DNA from: Pseudomonas asiatica
Lineage (GTDB): Bacteria > Pseudomonadota > Gammaproteobacteria > Pseudomonadales > Pseudomonadaceae
Assembly: GCF_040214835.1 (NCBI RefSeq)
Contig: NZ_CP157874.1
Location: 4,096,001-4,160,000 of the forward strand
Length of the DNA stretch: 64,000 nucleotides
Reading direction: 5' to 3'
The notes under the pieces were generated by a model. That model saw only the letters and a program-made list of their open reading frames with translations, was not told the DNA's origin and made no database searches. The position numbers and the translations under genes were made by a program. This document shows positions 7,805 through 16,098 of this stretch, piece after piece (within the stretch, counting starts at the first letter, position 1; each line of letters begins with the position of its first letter).

Positions 7805-8533
7805 ATGCGCATTCTGATCGCCAACGTCAACACCACCGAAGCCATCACCGAAGCCATTGCCGAACAGGCCCGTACGGTGGCCGCACCCGGCACCGAAATC
7901 ATCGGCCTCACCCCATGGTTCGGTGCCGAGTCGGTGGAAGGCAACTTCGAAAGCTACCTGGCCGCCATCGCGGTGATGGACCGGGTGCTGGCTTACGAAG
8001 GCCCTTACGACGCCGTGATCCAGGCGGGTTACGGCGAACATGGCCGCGAAGGCCTGCAGGAACTGCTGAACGTGCCGGTGGTGGACATCACCGATGCCGC
8101 CGCCAGCACGGCGATGTACCTGGGCCATGCCTACTCGGTGGTGACCACCCTGGACCGCACCGTGCCGCTGATCGAGGACCGCCTGAAGCTCTCCGGCCTG
8201 TATGACCGCTGCGCATCGGTACGCGCCAGCGGGCTGGCGGTGCTGGAGCTGGAAGCCGACCCACAGCGCGCCGTGGAGGCGATTGTCGAGCAGGCAGAAC
8301 GCGCCGTGCGCGACGACAAGGCCGAGGTGATCTGCCTGGGTTGCGGCGGCATGGCCGGGCTGGACGAGCAGATCCGCCAGCGCACCGGCGTGCCGGTGGT
8401 GGATGGTGTGAGTGCGGCGGTGACCATAGCCGAATCGCTGGTGCGCATGGGCTTGAGTACCTCCAAGGTACGTACCTATGCCACGCCACGGGCGAAGAAA
8501 GTGGTGGGTTGGCCGGTGCGGTTCGGGCGTTAG
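7805..8533 (+). CDS. Asp/Glu/hydantoin racemase-family protein lacking the first catalytic cysteine
   Basis: A 242-residue protein of the Asp/Glu racemase superfamily: RILIANVNTTEAITEAI at the N-terminus and VICLGCGGMAG near residues 176 to 186. Hydantoin and allantoin racemases use two cysteines. The second is present at about residue 180 (LGCGG). The first, expected in an ACFGDPG-like loop, is replaced by glycine at about residue 75 (QAGYGEHG). A Gly/Cys pair at these places is known from arylmalonate decarboxylase, so the enzyme may not be a racemase. AGGGAGGACTACCC precedes the ATG at 7805. It follows the NCS1 permease gene closely, suggesting joint uptake and conversion of one substrate. 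Confidence 0.85.
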   Translation: MRILIANVNTTEAITEAIAEQARTVAAPGTEIIGLTPWFGAESVEGNFESYLAAIAVMDRVLAYEGPYDAVIQAGYGEHGREGLQELLNVPVVDITDAAASTAMYLGHAYSVVTTLDRTVPLIEDRLKLSGLYDRCASVRASGLAVLELEADPQRAVEAIVEQAERAVRDDKAEVICLGCGGMAGLDEQIRQRTGVPVVDGVSAAVTIAESLVRMGLSTSKVRTYATPRAKKVVGWPVRFGR

Positions 8534-8546
8534 GCATCTTTCGCCT

Positions 8547-8653
8547 GACCTGGCCTCTTCGCGGGTAAACCCGCTCCCACAGGGACCGCATTGCTCTCAG
8601 GGCCTGTGCAGTACTTGTGGGAGCGGGTTTACCCGCGAAGAGGCCGGTCCTGC
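8547..8653. repeat. REP pair
   Basis: Inverted REP arms after the racemase-family gene, with GGCCTCTTCGCGGG and CCCGCGAAGAGGCC. It sits between two convergent genes and may act as a bidirectional stop. Confidence 0.9.
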
Positions 8654-8737
8654 CGAAGTATCATTCTGGCCAACCGCTGTGTAATCAACTTCATCGTCAC
8701 TCTGTTCAGGGCTTCCTGGCAGAACAGTACCAGCGGA

Positions 8738-9400
8738 TCAGGTCGGGCAGCTATGCGCACCATCATTCAGGCCCTGACGCACGTTGCGGCTGAGCAGGCT
8801 GGCCTTGCCGTCGTGCCAGGTCAGGGTCAGGACGTAGAGGGTGTCGAAGTCGTCGCCGCTCCAGTCGTCGGTGATCACCCGCTCCTCACCGAGGGCCTTG
8901 CCAGCCACGGCATTGATCAGGTCAGGGAGGTAGCCATGCGACCAGGCGGTGTACACGGTCGCGTTACGGTACTTGTCGCGCAGCAGCTCTTCGGCCAGCG
9001 CGTCGGTGTCGTTGGCACCATAGTCGATGTTTACCGGCAGGCCCAGGCGAATGGCGCTGGGGCTGATGGTCATCAGCGGGCGAATGTAGCTGTAGCTTTC
9101 GTCCTTGCTGCCTTCCTCGACATGCCGCGAGGGGTTGGCAGCGAACACGTAGTCGGCCTTGCCAAAGCGCTCGGGCAGCACGGTAGCCAGGTCCAGCGCA
9201 CGGTTGAGGCCCTGGCAGTTCAACTGGCCCAGCCCCTCGCCCGGCTTCTCGGCGTGGCGCAGGAACACAAGGGTCTGGGTGCCATCCACCGGTTGAGCCC
9301 GGCTTTCTACAGCTTCCAGCGCCAGCGGTACGGCTATGGCTGTAAGCGTCAGGCTCAGCAACCAGTGACGACGACGGCGGAAGAATGTTGGCAACTTCAT
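8738..9400 (-). CDS. Exported histidine phosphatase-family protein
   Basis: About 220 residues. The N-terminus (MKLPTFFRRRRHWLLSLTL and a hydrophobic run, then AQP) looks like a signal peptide or signal anchor with a basic n-region, so the protein is probably periplasmic or membrane-tethered. The catalytic RHAEKP motif of the phosphoglycerate-mutase-like histidine phosphatases is at LVFLRHAEKPGEG, near residue 50. A second histidine is at AWSHGYLPDLINAV. The substrate is unknown. The start could be the TTG at 9403 or the ATG at 9400, and I chose the ATG. The 238 bases upstream hold no gene I can support. Confidence 0.85.
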   Translation of the reverse strand: MKLPTFFRRRRHWLLSLTLTAIAVPLALEAVESRAQPVDGTQTLVFLRHAEKPGEGLGQLNCQGLNRALDLATVLPERFGKADYVFAANPSRHVEEGSKDESYSYIRPLMTISPSAIRLGLPVNIDYGANDTDALAEELLRDKYRNATVYTAWSHGYLPDLINAVAGKALGEERVITDDWSGDDFDTLYVLTLTWHDGKASLLSRNVRQGLNDGAHSCPT

Positions 9401-9638
9401 CAAGACAGGCCCATGTGGCAGAAAGAATCGGGTAGACCCGCCACATCACCCCGCCAACAGCACCGCGGGGCATCCTTGTAGTGAATGCCGTCCATGGCAA
9501 CGAGTGAGGGTGAGAGTGCCCTGAACCCGTTTGGTTCCTCCCTGGAGGTGGATGCCGTTCCCTAGGCAAGGCTTAGATTAGAGGATGGGTGTTGCTGAAA
9601 TGTGTCCGTTCGTTACTCGTTGCTCTCGCTGATTACCG

Positions 9639-10145
9639 TTACGGTGGCCCGGCTGCTTCTTCCATAGAGACTGAGTCGAGAATGGTTACATCAAATACCT
9701 GCTCGATAACCTGCTTCGGGCCCTGATTCAGACTCCAGGTGAAGAACACCAGAAAGCCCAGCAAGAACACGAATAGAATCGAGCCCACGAGACTTTGTGC
9801 CACACCCGACCAAAATCCTGGTTTGGCTTGCCTGACTTCGCTGCTCGCTTTATCGGAATAGTACTGTTCAAGCTCCACAGCTTGGGCTGCGATCGAGGCA
9901 TCAAGAAAGCCTTGAGCAAGCTGGCTGGCCTGATTGCGGTAGCTCTCGATCTGCGAGGGGCTGTTGCTGACATCATGGAAAGGGGCCAAGTCTTCATCCT
10001 TCGGCTCCCGGTCATGCTTGATCTTGAAAGCCTGGATAAACTCGATTTTCTGCCTCTTGTACAACGAATAGGCAATGATACCGAGTGTATCTTGCTCATT
10101 CTCCACAAGCACCGAGTATATGTGGTTGTAACAGCCATCGGCCAT
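9639..10145 (-). CDS. Unrecognised single-pass membrane protein
   Basis: A 168-residue protein I do not recognise with confidence. The first about 115 residues are soluble and charged (GIIAYSLYKRQKIEFIQAF, then KIKHDREPKDEDLAPFHD). One hydrophobic segment lies near residues 122 to 142 (VGSILFVFLLGFLVFFTWSL), followed by a short acidic tail. There is no signal peptide. It starts only 7 bases after the stop of a 60-codon gene, so the two form an operon. The local base composition is less GC-rich than the flanking genes, which hints at later acquisition. Similar N-terminal motifs occur, as far as I recall, in hypothetical proteins of mobile regions. A role in defence or stress would be speculation. 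Confidence 0.7.
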   Translation of the reverse strand: MADGCYNHIYSVLVENEQDTLGIIAYSLYKRQKIEFIQAFKIKHDREPKDEDLAPFHDVSNSPSQIESYRNQASQLAQGFLDASIAAQAVELEQYYSDKASSEVRQAKPGFWSGVAQSLVGSILFVFLLGFLVFFTWSLNQGPKQVIEQVFDVTILDSVSMEEAAGPP

Positions 10146-10152
10146 ATGGCTC

Positions 10153-10335
10153 TTACCCTTTGCGCAGGCGGGAATACGCAGCCGCGAATGCTGCCTTCAG
10201 TTCCGAACGGGTTTTTCGGGAGTTGGTAACCACACTCGCGAGTTCGCGTGGTAACGAGATTTCCATTCGCGCGCCAGATGCCACCAACAGCGCGTTCGCT
10301 TCGCGTACCACCCGTGAGGAAAAATGCGATTTCAT
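10153..10335 (-). CDS. Small basic hypothetical protein
   Basis: A 60-codon gene starting at the ATG at 10335, with GAAGAGGGTAG about 8 bases upstream. The product is basic and helical in look: MKSHFSSRVVREANALLVAS, then ARMEISLPRELASVV and RSELKAAFAAAYSRLRKG. I do not recognise a family. The size and the partner gene (the membrane protein starting at 10145) recall toxin-antitoxin or regulator-effector pairs, but no catalytic or clear DNA-binding motif is visible. The proposed start excludes an upstream in-frame extension to 10398 that has no better ribosome-binding site. Confidence 0.55.
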   Translation of the reverse strand: MKSHFSSRVVREANALLVASGARMEISLPRELASVVTNSRKTRSELKAAFAAAYSRLRKG

Positions 10336-10434
10336 GGATAGGCTACCCTCTTCACTCAATGAGTCTGCAAGGTTAGCCGTACCCGGGAGGCTCCTCAATC
10401 AGACACTGGCCGACAGCGCGTGTAGTCCTTTTCC

Positions 10435-10773
10435 TCAATCATCCCGCGTCAGCACTTCCAGCAATTCGATCTCGAAGGTCAAATCCGAATTCGGCGGAAT
10501 CGCCCCCACGCTGCGTTCGCCATAGCCCAGGTGCGCCGGTACCAGCAGCTTGCGCTTGCCGCCAACGCGCATGCCCATCAGGCCTTGATCCCACCCCTTG
10601 ATTACCCGACCCGTGCCGATCACGCACTGGAACGGCTTGCCGCGCGACCAGGACGAATCGAACTCGCTGCCGTCGGCCAGCCAGCCGGTGTACTGGGTGG
10701 TGATCAGGGCGCCTTTGACGGCGGCTTTGCCATCCCCCTCCACAAGGTCGATGATCTGCAGTTCTTGGTTCAC
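10435..10773 (-). CDS. FKBP-type peptidyl-prolyl cis-trans isomerase
   Basis: A 112-residue single-domain FKBP. The fold's key stretches are all present: ITTQYTGWLADGSEFDSSW, the GTGRVIKGWDQGLMGMRVGG core with the binding-pocket tryptophan, and LVPAHLGYGERSVGAIPPNS with the 80s loop, ending in FEIELLEV. It isomerises proline peptide bonds and likely acts in the cytoplasm, since no signal peptide precedes the domain. The start is a GTG at 10773 with GGAG about 8 bases upstream. It appears to be transcribed alone. Confidence 0.95.
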   Translation of the reverse strand: MNQELQIIDLVEGDGKAAVKGALITTQYTGWLADGSEFDSSWSRGKPFQCVIGTGRVIKGWDQGLMGMRVGGKRKLLVPAHLGYGERSVGAIPPNSDLTFEIELLEVLTRDD

Positions 10774-10885
10774 GGGGCATACTCCAACGCTGGAAACAAA
10801 GCCGCCCTTTTCTCAGGAATGCACCGGTTTGGCAAGTTCGCGTGGCGTTTCGTGCTGGCGCATCGATCACAGCACGCCGCCTGAA

Positions 10886-11293
10886 TCAGCCGAGCTGCTC
10901 GAAGGCTTCCTGGCCAGTCAGTTCCTTGGTCTGGTTGGCGAAGCAATACCAGGCGGGTTTCTGTTCGACGAAGATTTGCAAGTCGAAATGCCATTCCTGG
11001 TCGCCGTCGAGCAGGCCGACCGGCACGGCGTGGAAGTCATTGGCCTTGAGCCGGTAGTACAGGTGCGTGCCGCACTGGCCGCAGAAGCCGCGCTGGGCCC
11101 AATCGGAAGACTCATAGACGCTGGGCGCGCGCCCTTCGATCACCGGTGGCTGGCTGCAATGCACCACCAGCAATGGGCCGCCGGTCCATTTGCGGCACAT
11201 GCTGCAGTGGCAGGCGCTGATATGGTTGTTGTCGACGGTGACCTTGAGCCGGGTGGCGCCGCACAGGCAGGTGCCTTGTTTTTCCAGGGCCAT
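10886..11293 (-). CDS. GFA-family (glutathione-dependent formaldehyde-activating-like) zinc protein
   Basis: A 135-residue protein with the cysteine pattern of the GFA/CENP-V fold: GTCLCGATRL, then ACHCSMCRKWTGG and GFCGQCGTHLYYR. These cysteines bind zinc. The founding member was linked to formaldehyde and glutathione chemistry, but most family members have no proven reaction, so no substrate is proposed. The ATG at 11293 follows AAGGAG with a good spacing and is preferred over 11311. It is monocistronic, followed by the FKBP gene in the same direction. Confidence 0.88.
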   Translation of the reverse strand: MALEKQGTCLCGATRLKVTVDNNHISACHCSMCRKWTGGPLLVVHCSQPPVIEGRAPSVYESSDWAQRGFCGQCGTHLYYRLKANDFHAVPVGLLDGDQEWHFDLQIFVEQKPAWYCFANQTKELTGQEAFEQLG

Positions 11294-11341
11294 GGCTGGC
11301 TCCTTGAGCAAGGGATGGGCAGACCAGTATAGGTGCTCGGT

Positions 11342-11460
11342 TCCTGTAGGAGCGGCCTTGTGTCGCGATGGGCTGCAAAGCAGCCCCGGGTCTATGCAGT
11401 GTTACCGACATCGAGGGGCCGCGTTGCGGCCCATCGCGACACAAGGCCGCTCCTACAGGG
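11342..11460. repeat. Second repeat family, inverted pair (GTAGGAGCGGCCTTGTGTCGCGA type)
   Basis: Two facing arms CCTGTAGGAGCGGCCTTGTG and its complement enclose smaller complementary segments (GGCTGCAAAGCAGCC and GGCCGCGTTGCGGCC). The same element recurs at 52910 and 59010. It is distinct in sequence from the GGGTAAACCC REP family. Confidence 0.88.
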
Positions 11461-11474
11461 CATCGCGTAAGCTT

Positions 11475-12263
11475 CTAGATGAAAATGGTACCGCGCAGGT
11501 ACAACGCAGCCCGCCCGCTGATGATCACCCGGCCATTACCCGGCACTTCGCACTGCAGCTGCCCTTTGCGCACCCCACCCTGCTCGCAGCTCAGCACGTT
11601 CCTACCCAGCCGCTCTGCCCATATCGGCGCCAGCGAGGTGTGCGCCGAGCCAGTCACCGGGTCTTCGTTCACGCCGACCCGTGGGCCGAACCAGCGGGTG
11701 ACGAAATCAAAGCCACGGCCTGCTGCGGTAACGGCGATACCGCGCACATCGAAAGCCGACAGCGCTACGAAATCCGGCTTCAGGGTGTCGAGCAACAGGG
11801 CGTCATCGATCACCACCACATAGTCGTCACTGCGGTACAGCGCCTGTGCCTGGCCAAGGCCCAGCGCCTGCAACAGGCCCGGCAGCATGTCCACGGCGAC
11901 CGGCTGCTTGGCCGGGAAGTCCATGGCCAGCAGCCCGTCGGCGTTACGGCTGACCCGCAGCTCGCCACTGCGGGTGTTGAAACGCAGCACCTGCACCTGC
12001 TCGCCCAGCTGTTCGAACAGCACATAGGCCGAGGCCAGGGTGGCATGGCCGCACAGGTCGACTTCCACGGTCGGGGTGAACCAGCGCAGGTCGAAGGTTT
12101 CGCCGTTGCGCACGAAGTAGGCGGTTTCCGACAGGTTGTTCTCTTCGGCGATGCGCTGCAGCACATCGTCCGGCAGCCAGCTTTGCAGCGGGATCACTGC
12201 CGCCGGGTTGCCCCCGAACGGTTCGGCGGAAAACGCATCGACCTGGAAGATTTCAAGTTGCAT
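11475..12263 (-). CDS. PhzF-family isomerase/epimerase
   Basis: A 262-residue protein of the PhzF family, related to diaminopimelate epimerase. The N-terminal motif is FQVDAFSAEPFGGNPAAV. The catalytic glutamate region is AEENNLSETAYFV, and the second-lobe motifs are EVDLCGHATLASAYVLF and NEDPVTGSAHTSLAPIW. No phenazine genes are nearby, so this is one of the many PhzF paralogues of unknown substrate. The ATG at 12263 has AAGGAG 8 to 10 bases upstream. The same frame stays open further upstream, but that part is antisense to the next gene and not protein-like. Confidence 0.92.
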   Translation of the reverse strand: MQLEIFQVDAFSAEPFGGNPAAVIPLQSWLPDDVLQRIAEENNLSETAYFVRNGETFDLRWFTPTVEVDLCGHATLASAYVLFEQLGEQVQVLRFNTRSGELRVSRNADGLLAMDFPAKQPVAVDMLPGLLQALGLGQAQALYRSDDYVVVIDDALLLDTLKPDFVALSAFDVRGIAVTAAGRGFDFVTRWFGPRVGVNEDPVTGSAHTSLAPIWAERLGRNVLSCEQGGVRKGQLQCEVPGNGRVIISGRAALYLRGTIFI

Positions 12264-12313
12264 GCACACACTCCTTGTTGCCCGATCGCTGCCAGGCAGA
12301 TGTATGAAAAGGG

Positions 12314-13252
12314 TTACTGGCGTACCGGGGTCAACACGGCTTCGCCGGCAAAGAACGCCTGCAGGTTGCGCAGCACCAGGGTCACCGTGTCGCGCGCCGC
12401 CTCCGGCGACTGGCCGGCCACGTGGGGGGTGAGCACGGTGTTGCCAAGGGCCTTGAGGGCATCGGGTACAGCCGGCTCGTCGTCGAACACATCCAGTGCC
12501 GCACCAGCCAGTTGGCCATGCTGCAGCGCGGCGACCAGGGCCTGGGTGTCGACCACGCTGGCACGGGCGATGTTCACCAGGTAGCCCTCGGCCCCCAGGG
12601 CCTCGAGCACCTGTGCATCGACCAGATGGCGAGTGTTGGCACCGCCGGGGGTGGCCACCACCAGGATGTCGACGGCATCGGCCAGGTGCAGCGGGCTGTC
12701 GTACCAGGTGTAGGGCACATCTTGGCGCGGCGTGCGGCTGTGGTAGCTGACGGGCATGGCAAAGCCCAGATCGGCGCGCCTGGCGATGGCCAGGCCCACC
12801 GCACCAAGGCCGAGAATGCCCAGGCGCTTGCCACTCACCGAGGGGCTGATCACCCGGTTCCATTCGCCCCGGCGGGTACTGGCATCGGCGCGGGGAATGT
12901 CGCGCAACAGCGCCAGCAGCAGGGCAAGGGTGTGGTCGGCGACTGCCTCGGCATTGGCCCCGGCGCCGTTGGTAACCGTGATGCCGCGCGCAGCGGCGGC
13001 GGCCAGGTCGACCTGCTCGTAGCCGGCACCGATCACGCAGATGATCTGCAGTTTGGACAGCGTGTCGATTTCGCTGGCAGTCAGGCCCAGCGGGCCGCGG
13101 GTGAGCACGGCATCGATTTCATGGGCATGGCGCTGGATGGCCTCGGCCCGCAGTTGCGGCGAAGGGGCGCGGATCAAACGGTAGCCGGCCTGCTCCAGCA
13201 TGGGCAGGTAATCATCGACGGTTTCCACCAGCACCAGGACTGTCTTGTGCAT
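12314..13252 (-). CDS. 2-hydroxyacid dehydrogenase (glyoxylate/hydroxypyruvate reductase-like)
   Basis: A 312-residue D-isomer-specific 2-hydroxyacid dehydrogenase. The NAD(P)-binding motif GILGLGAVGLAIARRADLGF is near residue 145. Catalytic Arg, Glu and His occur in the expected order: NIARASVVD, DVFDDEPAVPDAL and TPHVAGQSPEA. The cofactor loop YHSRTPR with basic residues suggests NADPH preference. It reduces a 2-keto acid in the cytoplasm; glyoxylate, hydroxypyruvate or 2-ketogluconate are typical candidates. The ATG at 13252 is preceded by AAGGAGGTGGC. It lies about 50 bases upstream of phzF-like, so cotranscription is likely. Confidence 0.92.
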   Translation of the reverse strand: MHKTVLVLVETVDDYLPMLEQAGYRLIRAPSPQLRAEAIQRHAHEIDAVLTRGPLGLTASEIDTLSKLQIICVIGAGYEQVDLAAAAARGITVTNGAGANAEAVADHTLALLLALLRDIPRADASTRRGEWNRVISPSVSGKRLGILGLGAVGLAIARRADLGFAMPVSYHSRTPRQDVPYTWYDSPLHLADAVDILVVATPGGANTRHLVDAQVLEALGAEGYLVNIARASVVDTQALVAALQHGQLAGAALDVFDDEPAVPDALKALGNTVLTPHVAGQSPEAARDTVTLVLRNLQAFFAGEAVLTPVRQ

Positions 13253-13336
13253 GCCACCTCCTTATTCTTGAAGGGGCATTATGCGGAATCACAGCACAGT
13301 ACAGTCAATCGGTAATTGCGGAAAAACTGTACTGTA

Positions 13337-13460
13337 TTGGTTGCCTGTCCCGGCCCCTTCGCGGGTAAACCCGCTCCCACAGGGATATCACAGCACTTGA
13401 GATTTGTGACGTACCTGTGGGAGCGGGTTTACCCGCGAAGGGGCCGGGACAGGCAACCAA
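13337..13460. repeat. REP pair with long complementary flanks
   Basis: Inverted REP arms whose complementarity extends through TTGGTTGCCTGTCCCGGCCC and its complement on the right, about 46 bases per arm. This is one of the most perfect pairs in the window. Confidence 0.92.
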
Positions 13461-13464
13461 CCCA

Positions 13465-13881
13465 CTACTGGGCGAACGCACGCCCCAGACCACCCGGCAC
13501 ACCGCTGCTGTCAGTCTCCTGCCACGGCCCATCCGGGCTCAGCGACCAGCTCCAGCCGTTGTCGAAGCGGTAGTAGGTCCGCTGGCGGTAGAAGGTATTG
13601 GGTTTCTTCTCCAGCACATACACACCCAGCTTCGGGTCCCAATGGCTCGCCCCGCCAGGTGGCGGCGCGAAGCTGGCCGAGGTGCGTGGCATCGGCTTGG
13701 GCGTGGCCGCAGGCTTGCTCGGCGCGGGGGCCGGTTGCCTGTCCGGCAAGGGCTTGACCGCCGGCCCCGGTGGCGGCAGGCGCTCGATCGGTGGTTCGGG
13801 CTGCTCGTACGGCTCATGCACCGTACACGCAGACAAACCCAGGGCCAGGGTGATCAGGGTCAGGCGGACGATGCTGTGCAT
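13465..13881 (-). CDS. Small proline-rich lipoprotein of unknown function
   Basis: A 138-residue protein with a lipoprotein signal: hydrophobic stretch LTLITLALG and lipobox LSAC, cysteine at about residue 19. A proline-rich linker follows (PPGPAVKPLPDRQPAPAPSK), then a compact C-terminal part with many aromatics (GVYVLEKKPNTFYRQRTYY and FDNGWSWSLSPDGPW). It is likely anchored in the outer membrane with the aromatic domain facing the periplasm. It lies directly downstream of ccmI in the same direction, but there is no motif linking it to cytochrome c maturation. Confidence 0.75.
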   Translation of the reverse strand: MHSIVRLTLITLALGLSACTVHEPYEQPEPPIERLPPPGPAVKPLPDRQPAPAPSKPAATPKPMPRTSASFAPPPGGASHWDPKLGVYVLEKKPNTFYRQRTYYRFDNGWSWSLSPDGPWQETDSSGVPGGLGRAFAQ

Positions 13882-13893
13882 GGCATTGCTCTC

Positions 13894-15084
13894 TTACGGG
13901 TCGGGGCTGTCGATGGTCAGGTGCTGGATGGCCTGGGTGGCGCTAGGCAGTGGCGTGCCCTGGCCAATCCACTCGCCATGGGTTGGCTGGCCAGCGCGTG
14001 ATACACGTGCAACGAGTTGGACTTCGGCAAAGTCCGACAGTTTCATCTGCGGCATCATGGCGTCAGCATCGGACAACTCCACCTCGATCGGCAACTGCGC
14101 CACGGTCACCCGCTTGGCCGCCAGCGGCATGGGTGGGCCATTGCTGGCGCGGGCGAAGATGAACACCGTGTCGTCCGGCTTGACCTTGTCCTTCAACGCC
14201 GCCGCCAGTTCCACGCGCACCTTCAAGCGAGCCGCCACGGGCGCCGCAGCCTGCCCCGGCGAACCACCCAGGCGCTCGGCGGCGCGGTCGATACCGCCCT
14301 GCAGCGCCGCACGCGAGGCATCACCTTCCGGCAGCTGCGCCAGCAGGCGCTTCCAGTAATCGATGGCTTCCTGGTAACGCTCGCCCTCGAAGGCAGCGAT
14401 ACCACGCAGGCCCAGGCTGGTCACTTCGTTGGGGTCGGCTTTCAGCGCCTCGTCAGTCAGCGCCTGCAGCTGCGGGCTCCATTTCTTGTCGGCAGCGAAG
14501 TACAGCGCCTGTGCCCACTGCCCGAGCAATTCGGGCTGGCGACCGGCCAGGGCCACGGCGCGCTCGAAAGTACGCGCGGCATCGGCGGGGCGCTGCTCGG
14601 CCATGTAGGCTCGGCCCAGGAAGTACACGGCCTCGGCCGAATCCGGCTGGGCCTGCACCACCCGTTCCAGGCGGGCAGTCATTTCTTCCATCGACTTGGG
14701 CGCTTCGGCAAACTCCTGGGTCAGTTCCACCTTGTCGGCCGCGCCGAAATGCAGGTACAGCCCCAATGCCAGCAGCGGTACCAGCAGCGCCGCCAGCAAC
14801 GGCAGGGCCTTGCCCAGATGCCCCTGGCGCGGGGCCTCGGCACCTTCGGTATCCGCCAGCAGCTCACGGGCGGCCTCGTCACGGCCCTTGGCCATCTGCG
14901 CCTCGTCGAGCACGCCAGCGGCCTGCTGGGCAGCCAGTTCGGCGACGCGCTCCTGGTACAGGGCCACGTTCAGGGCGGTGCGGTCTTCTTCCTGCTGGCG
15001 GCCACGGCCACGCAGGATCGGGATCAGCAGGAAGCTGAGGGCAGCGAGCAGCAGCAGGCCCGCGCTAAGCCAGAATTCAATCAT
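13894..15084 (-). CDS. ccmI: Cytochrome c maturation protein CcmI (CycH)
   Basis: A 396-residue membrane protein, last gene of the ccm operon. Two N-terminal transmembrane helices ([19 protein letters not shown] and [18 protein letters not shown]) flank a cytoplasmic loop with a leucine-zipper-like run. The periplasmic part from residue about 140 has TPR-like repeats ([20 protein letters not shown] and similar). CcmI binds apocytochrome c and presents it to the CcmFH heme lyase. The C-terminal domain after the TPRs looks like the usual Pseudomonas extension. The ATG at 15084 overlaps the end of ccmH by 8 bases. Confidence 0.93.
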   Translation of the reverse strand: MIEFWLSAGLLLLAALSFLLIPILRGRGRQQEEDRTALNVALYQERVAELAAQQAAGVLDEAQMAKGRDEAARELLADTEGAEAPRQGHLGKALPLLAALLVPLLALGLYLHFGAADKVELTQEFAEAPKSMEEMTARLERVVQAQPDSAEAVYFLGRAYMAEQRPADAARTFERAVALAGRQPELLGQWAQALYFAADKKWSPQLQALTDEALKADPNEVTSLGLRGIAAFEGERYQEAIDYWKRLLAQLPEGDASRAALQGGIDRAAERLGGSPGQAAAPVAARLKVRVELAAALKDKVKPDDTVFIFARASNGPPMPLAAKRVTVAQLPIEVELSDADAMMPQMKLSDFAEVQLVARVSRAGQPTHGEWIGQGTPLPSATQAIQHLTIDSPDP

Positions 15085-15565
15085 GGGTCTGTTCTTTTTC
15101 CAGCAATTTGGCGAGACGCTCGCGTTCTTCGGCGGACAACTCATTGGCGCCCTGCACGGCCGCACCGCGGCGCCGGCGCACGATCAGCGCCAGTACCACG
15201 AAACCACCGGCCAGCAAAATCCCCGGGCCGAACCACAACAGCCAGGTACGCCCGCTGAGCGCCGGCTTGTAGCGCACGAAGTCGCCATAGCGGTCGACCA
15301 TGAAGTCGACGATCTGCTGGTTGCTCTTGCCCTCGCCGAGCATGCGGAAGATTTCCCGACGCAGGTCGGCGGCAATCGGCGCGTTGGAGTCGGCGATGTC
15401 CTGGTTCTGGCACTTGGGGCAGCGCAGCTCCTTGGTCAGCTGCTGGTAGCGCTCACGCTCGGCATCGTCGCGGAACTGGTAGGTGTCGATGGCCGCCTTG
15501 GCCACGCCTGCCAGGCTCAACCCCATGAAGAGCCCCAGCACGGCAGCTGCCAGCCCCCGCTTCAT
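15077..15565 (-). CDS. ccmH: Cytochrome c maturation protein CcmH
   Basis: A 162-residue protein with a signal peptide ([20 protein letters not shown]) and the redox motif [19 protein letters not shown] near residue 48, followed by a C-terminal membrane helix ([20 protein letters not shown]). It keeps the apocytochrome CXXCH thiols reduced and works with CcmG and CcmI at the periplasmic face. Its start overlaps the ccmG stop by 4 bases, which indicates translational coupling. Confidence 0.96.
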   Translation of the reverse strand: MKRGLAAAVLGLFMGLSLAGVAKAAIDTYQFRDDAERERYQQLTKELRCPKCQNQDIADSNAPIAADLRREIFRMLGEGKSNQQIVDFMVDRYGDFVRYKPALSGRTWLLWFGPGILLAGGFVVLALIVRRRRGAAVQGANELSAEERERLAKLLEKEQTHD

Positions 15566-16098
15566 TGCTTGGCCTCGTCGACCAGGCCCTGGTACAGCGG
15601 CGCCAGCTGCTCACGCCAGACCGTGGCATCGACCACGCCCACGTGCTTGTAGCGGATGATGCCCTTGGCATCGATCAGGAAGGTTTCCGGCGCGCCGTAC
15701 ACGCCCAAGTCCAGGCCCAGGCTGCCCTGCTCGTCACGAATGTCCAGCTGGTACGGGTTGTGGAACTCGGCCAGCCACTTCAGGGCCGCAGCATTGTCGT
15801 CCTTGTAGTTGACGCCGTGGATCACCACGCCCTGCTGGGCCAGCTGGTTCAGGTACGGGTGCTCGACCTTGCACGACGGGCACCAGGTGGCCCACACGTT
15901 GACCAGTGCCGGGCGGCCACGCAAGTCGGCCTCGGTCAGGGTACGGTCGCCCTGGGTCGAGGCCAGGGAAAACGCCGGGAACGGCTTGCCGATCATTGCC
16001 GAGGGCAGCTCGTCGGGCTTGAGGAACAGCCCTTTGTAGAGGAACACCGCCACCAGCAGGAATACCGCCAGGGGGACTACCATGATCCAACGCTTCAT
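15562..16098 (-). CDS. ccmG: Thiol:disulfide interchange protein CcmG (DsbE)
   Basis: A 178-residue membrane-anchored thioredoxin-like protein. An N-terminal helix (VVPLAVFLLVAVFLYKGLFL) anchors it, and the active site is WATWCPSCKVEHP with the CPSC pair, where many family members have CxxC with other middle residues. The cis-proline region is GAPETFLIDAKG. It passes electrons from DsbD-type proteins to CcmH or apocytochrome c. ATGA overlap with the ccmF stop. Confidence 0.96.
   Translation of the reverse strand: MKRWIMVVPLAVFLLVAVFLYKGLFLKPDELPSAMIGKPFPAFSLASTQGDRTLTEADLRGRPALVNVWATWCPSCKVEHPYLNQLAQQGVVIHGVNYKDDNAAALKWLAEFHNPYQLDIRDEQGSLGLDLGVYGAPETFLIDAKGIIRYKHVGVVDATVWREQLAPLYQGLVDEAKQ

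Noticed and set aside
6286..7944. 552-codon frame opposite the NCS1 permease gene
   Set aside because: The composition is that of an antisense shadow (HQ-, GD- and EQ-rich), and the plus strand encodes a clear membrane transporter.
11475..12863. A 462-codon reading of the PhzF-like gene
   Set aside because: The first 200 codons are antisense to the 2-hydroxyacid dehydrogenase gene. The family start FQVDAF and a good ribosome-binding site are at 12263.
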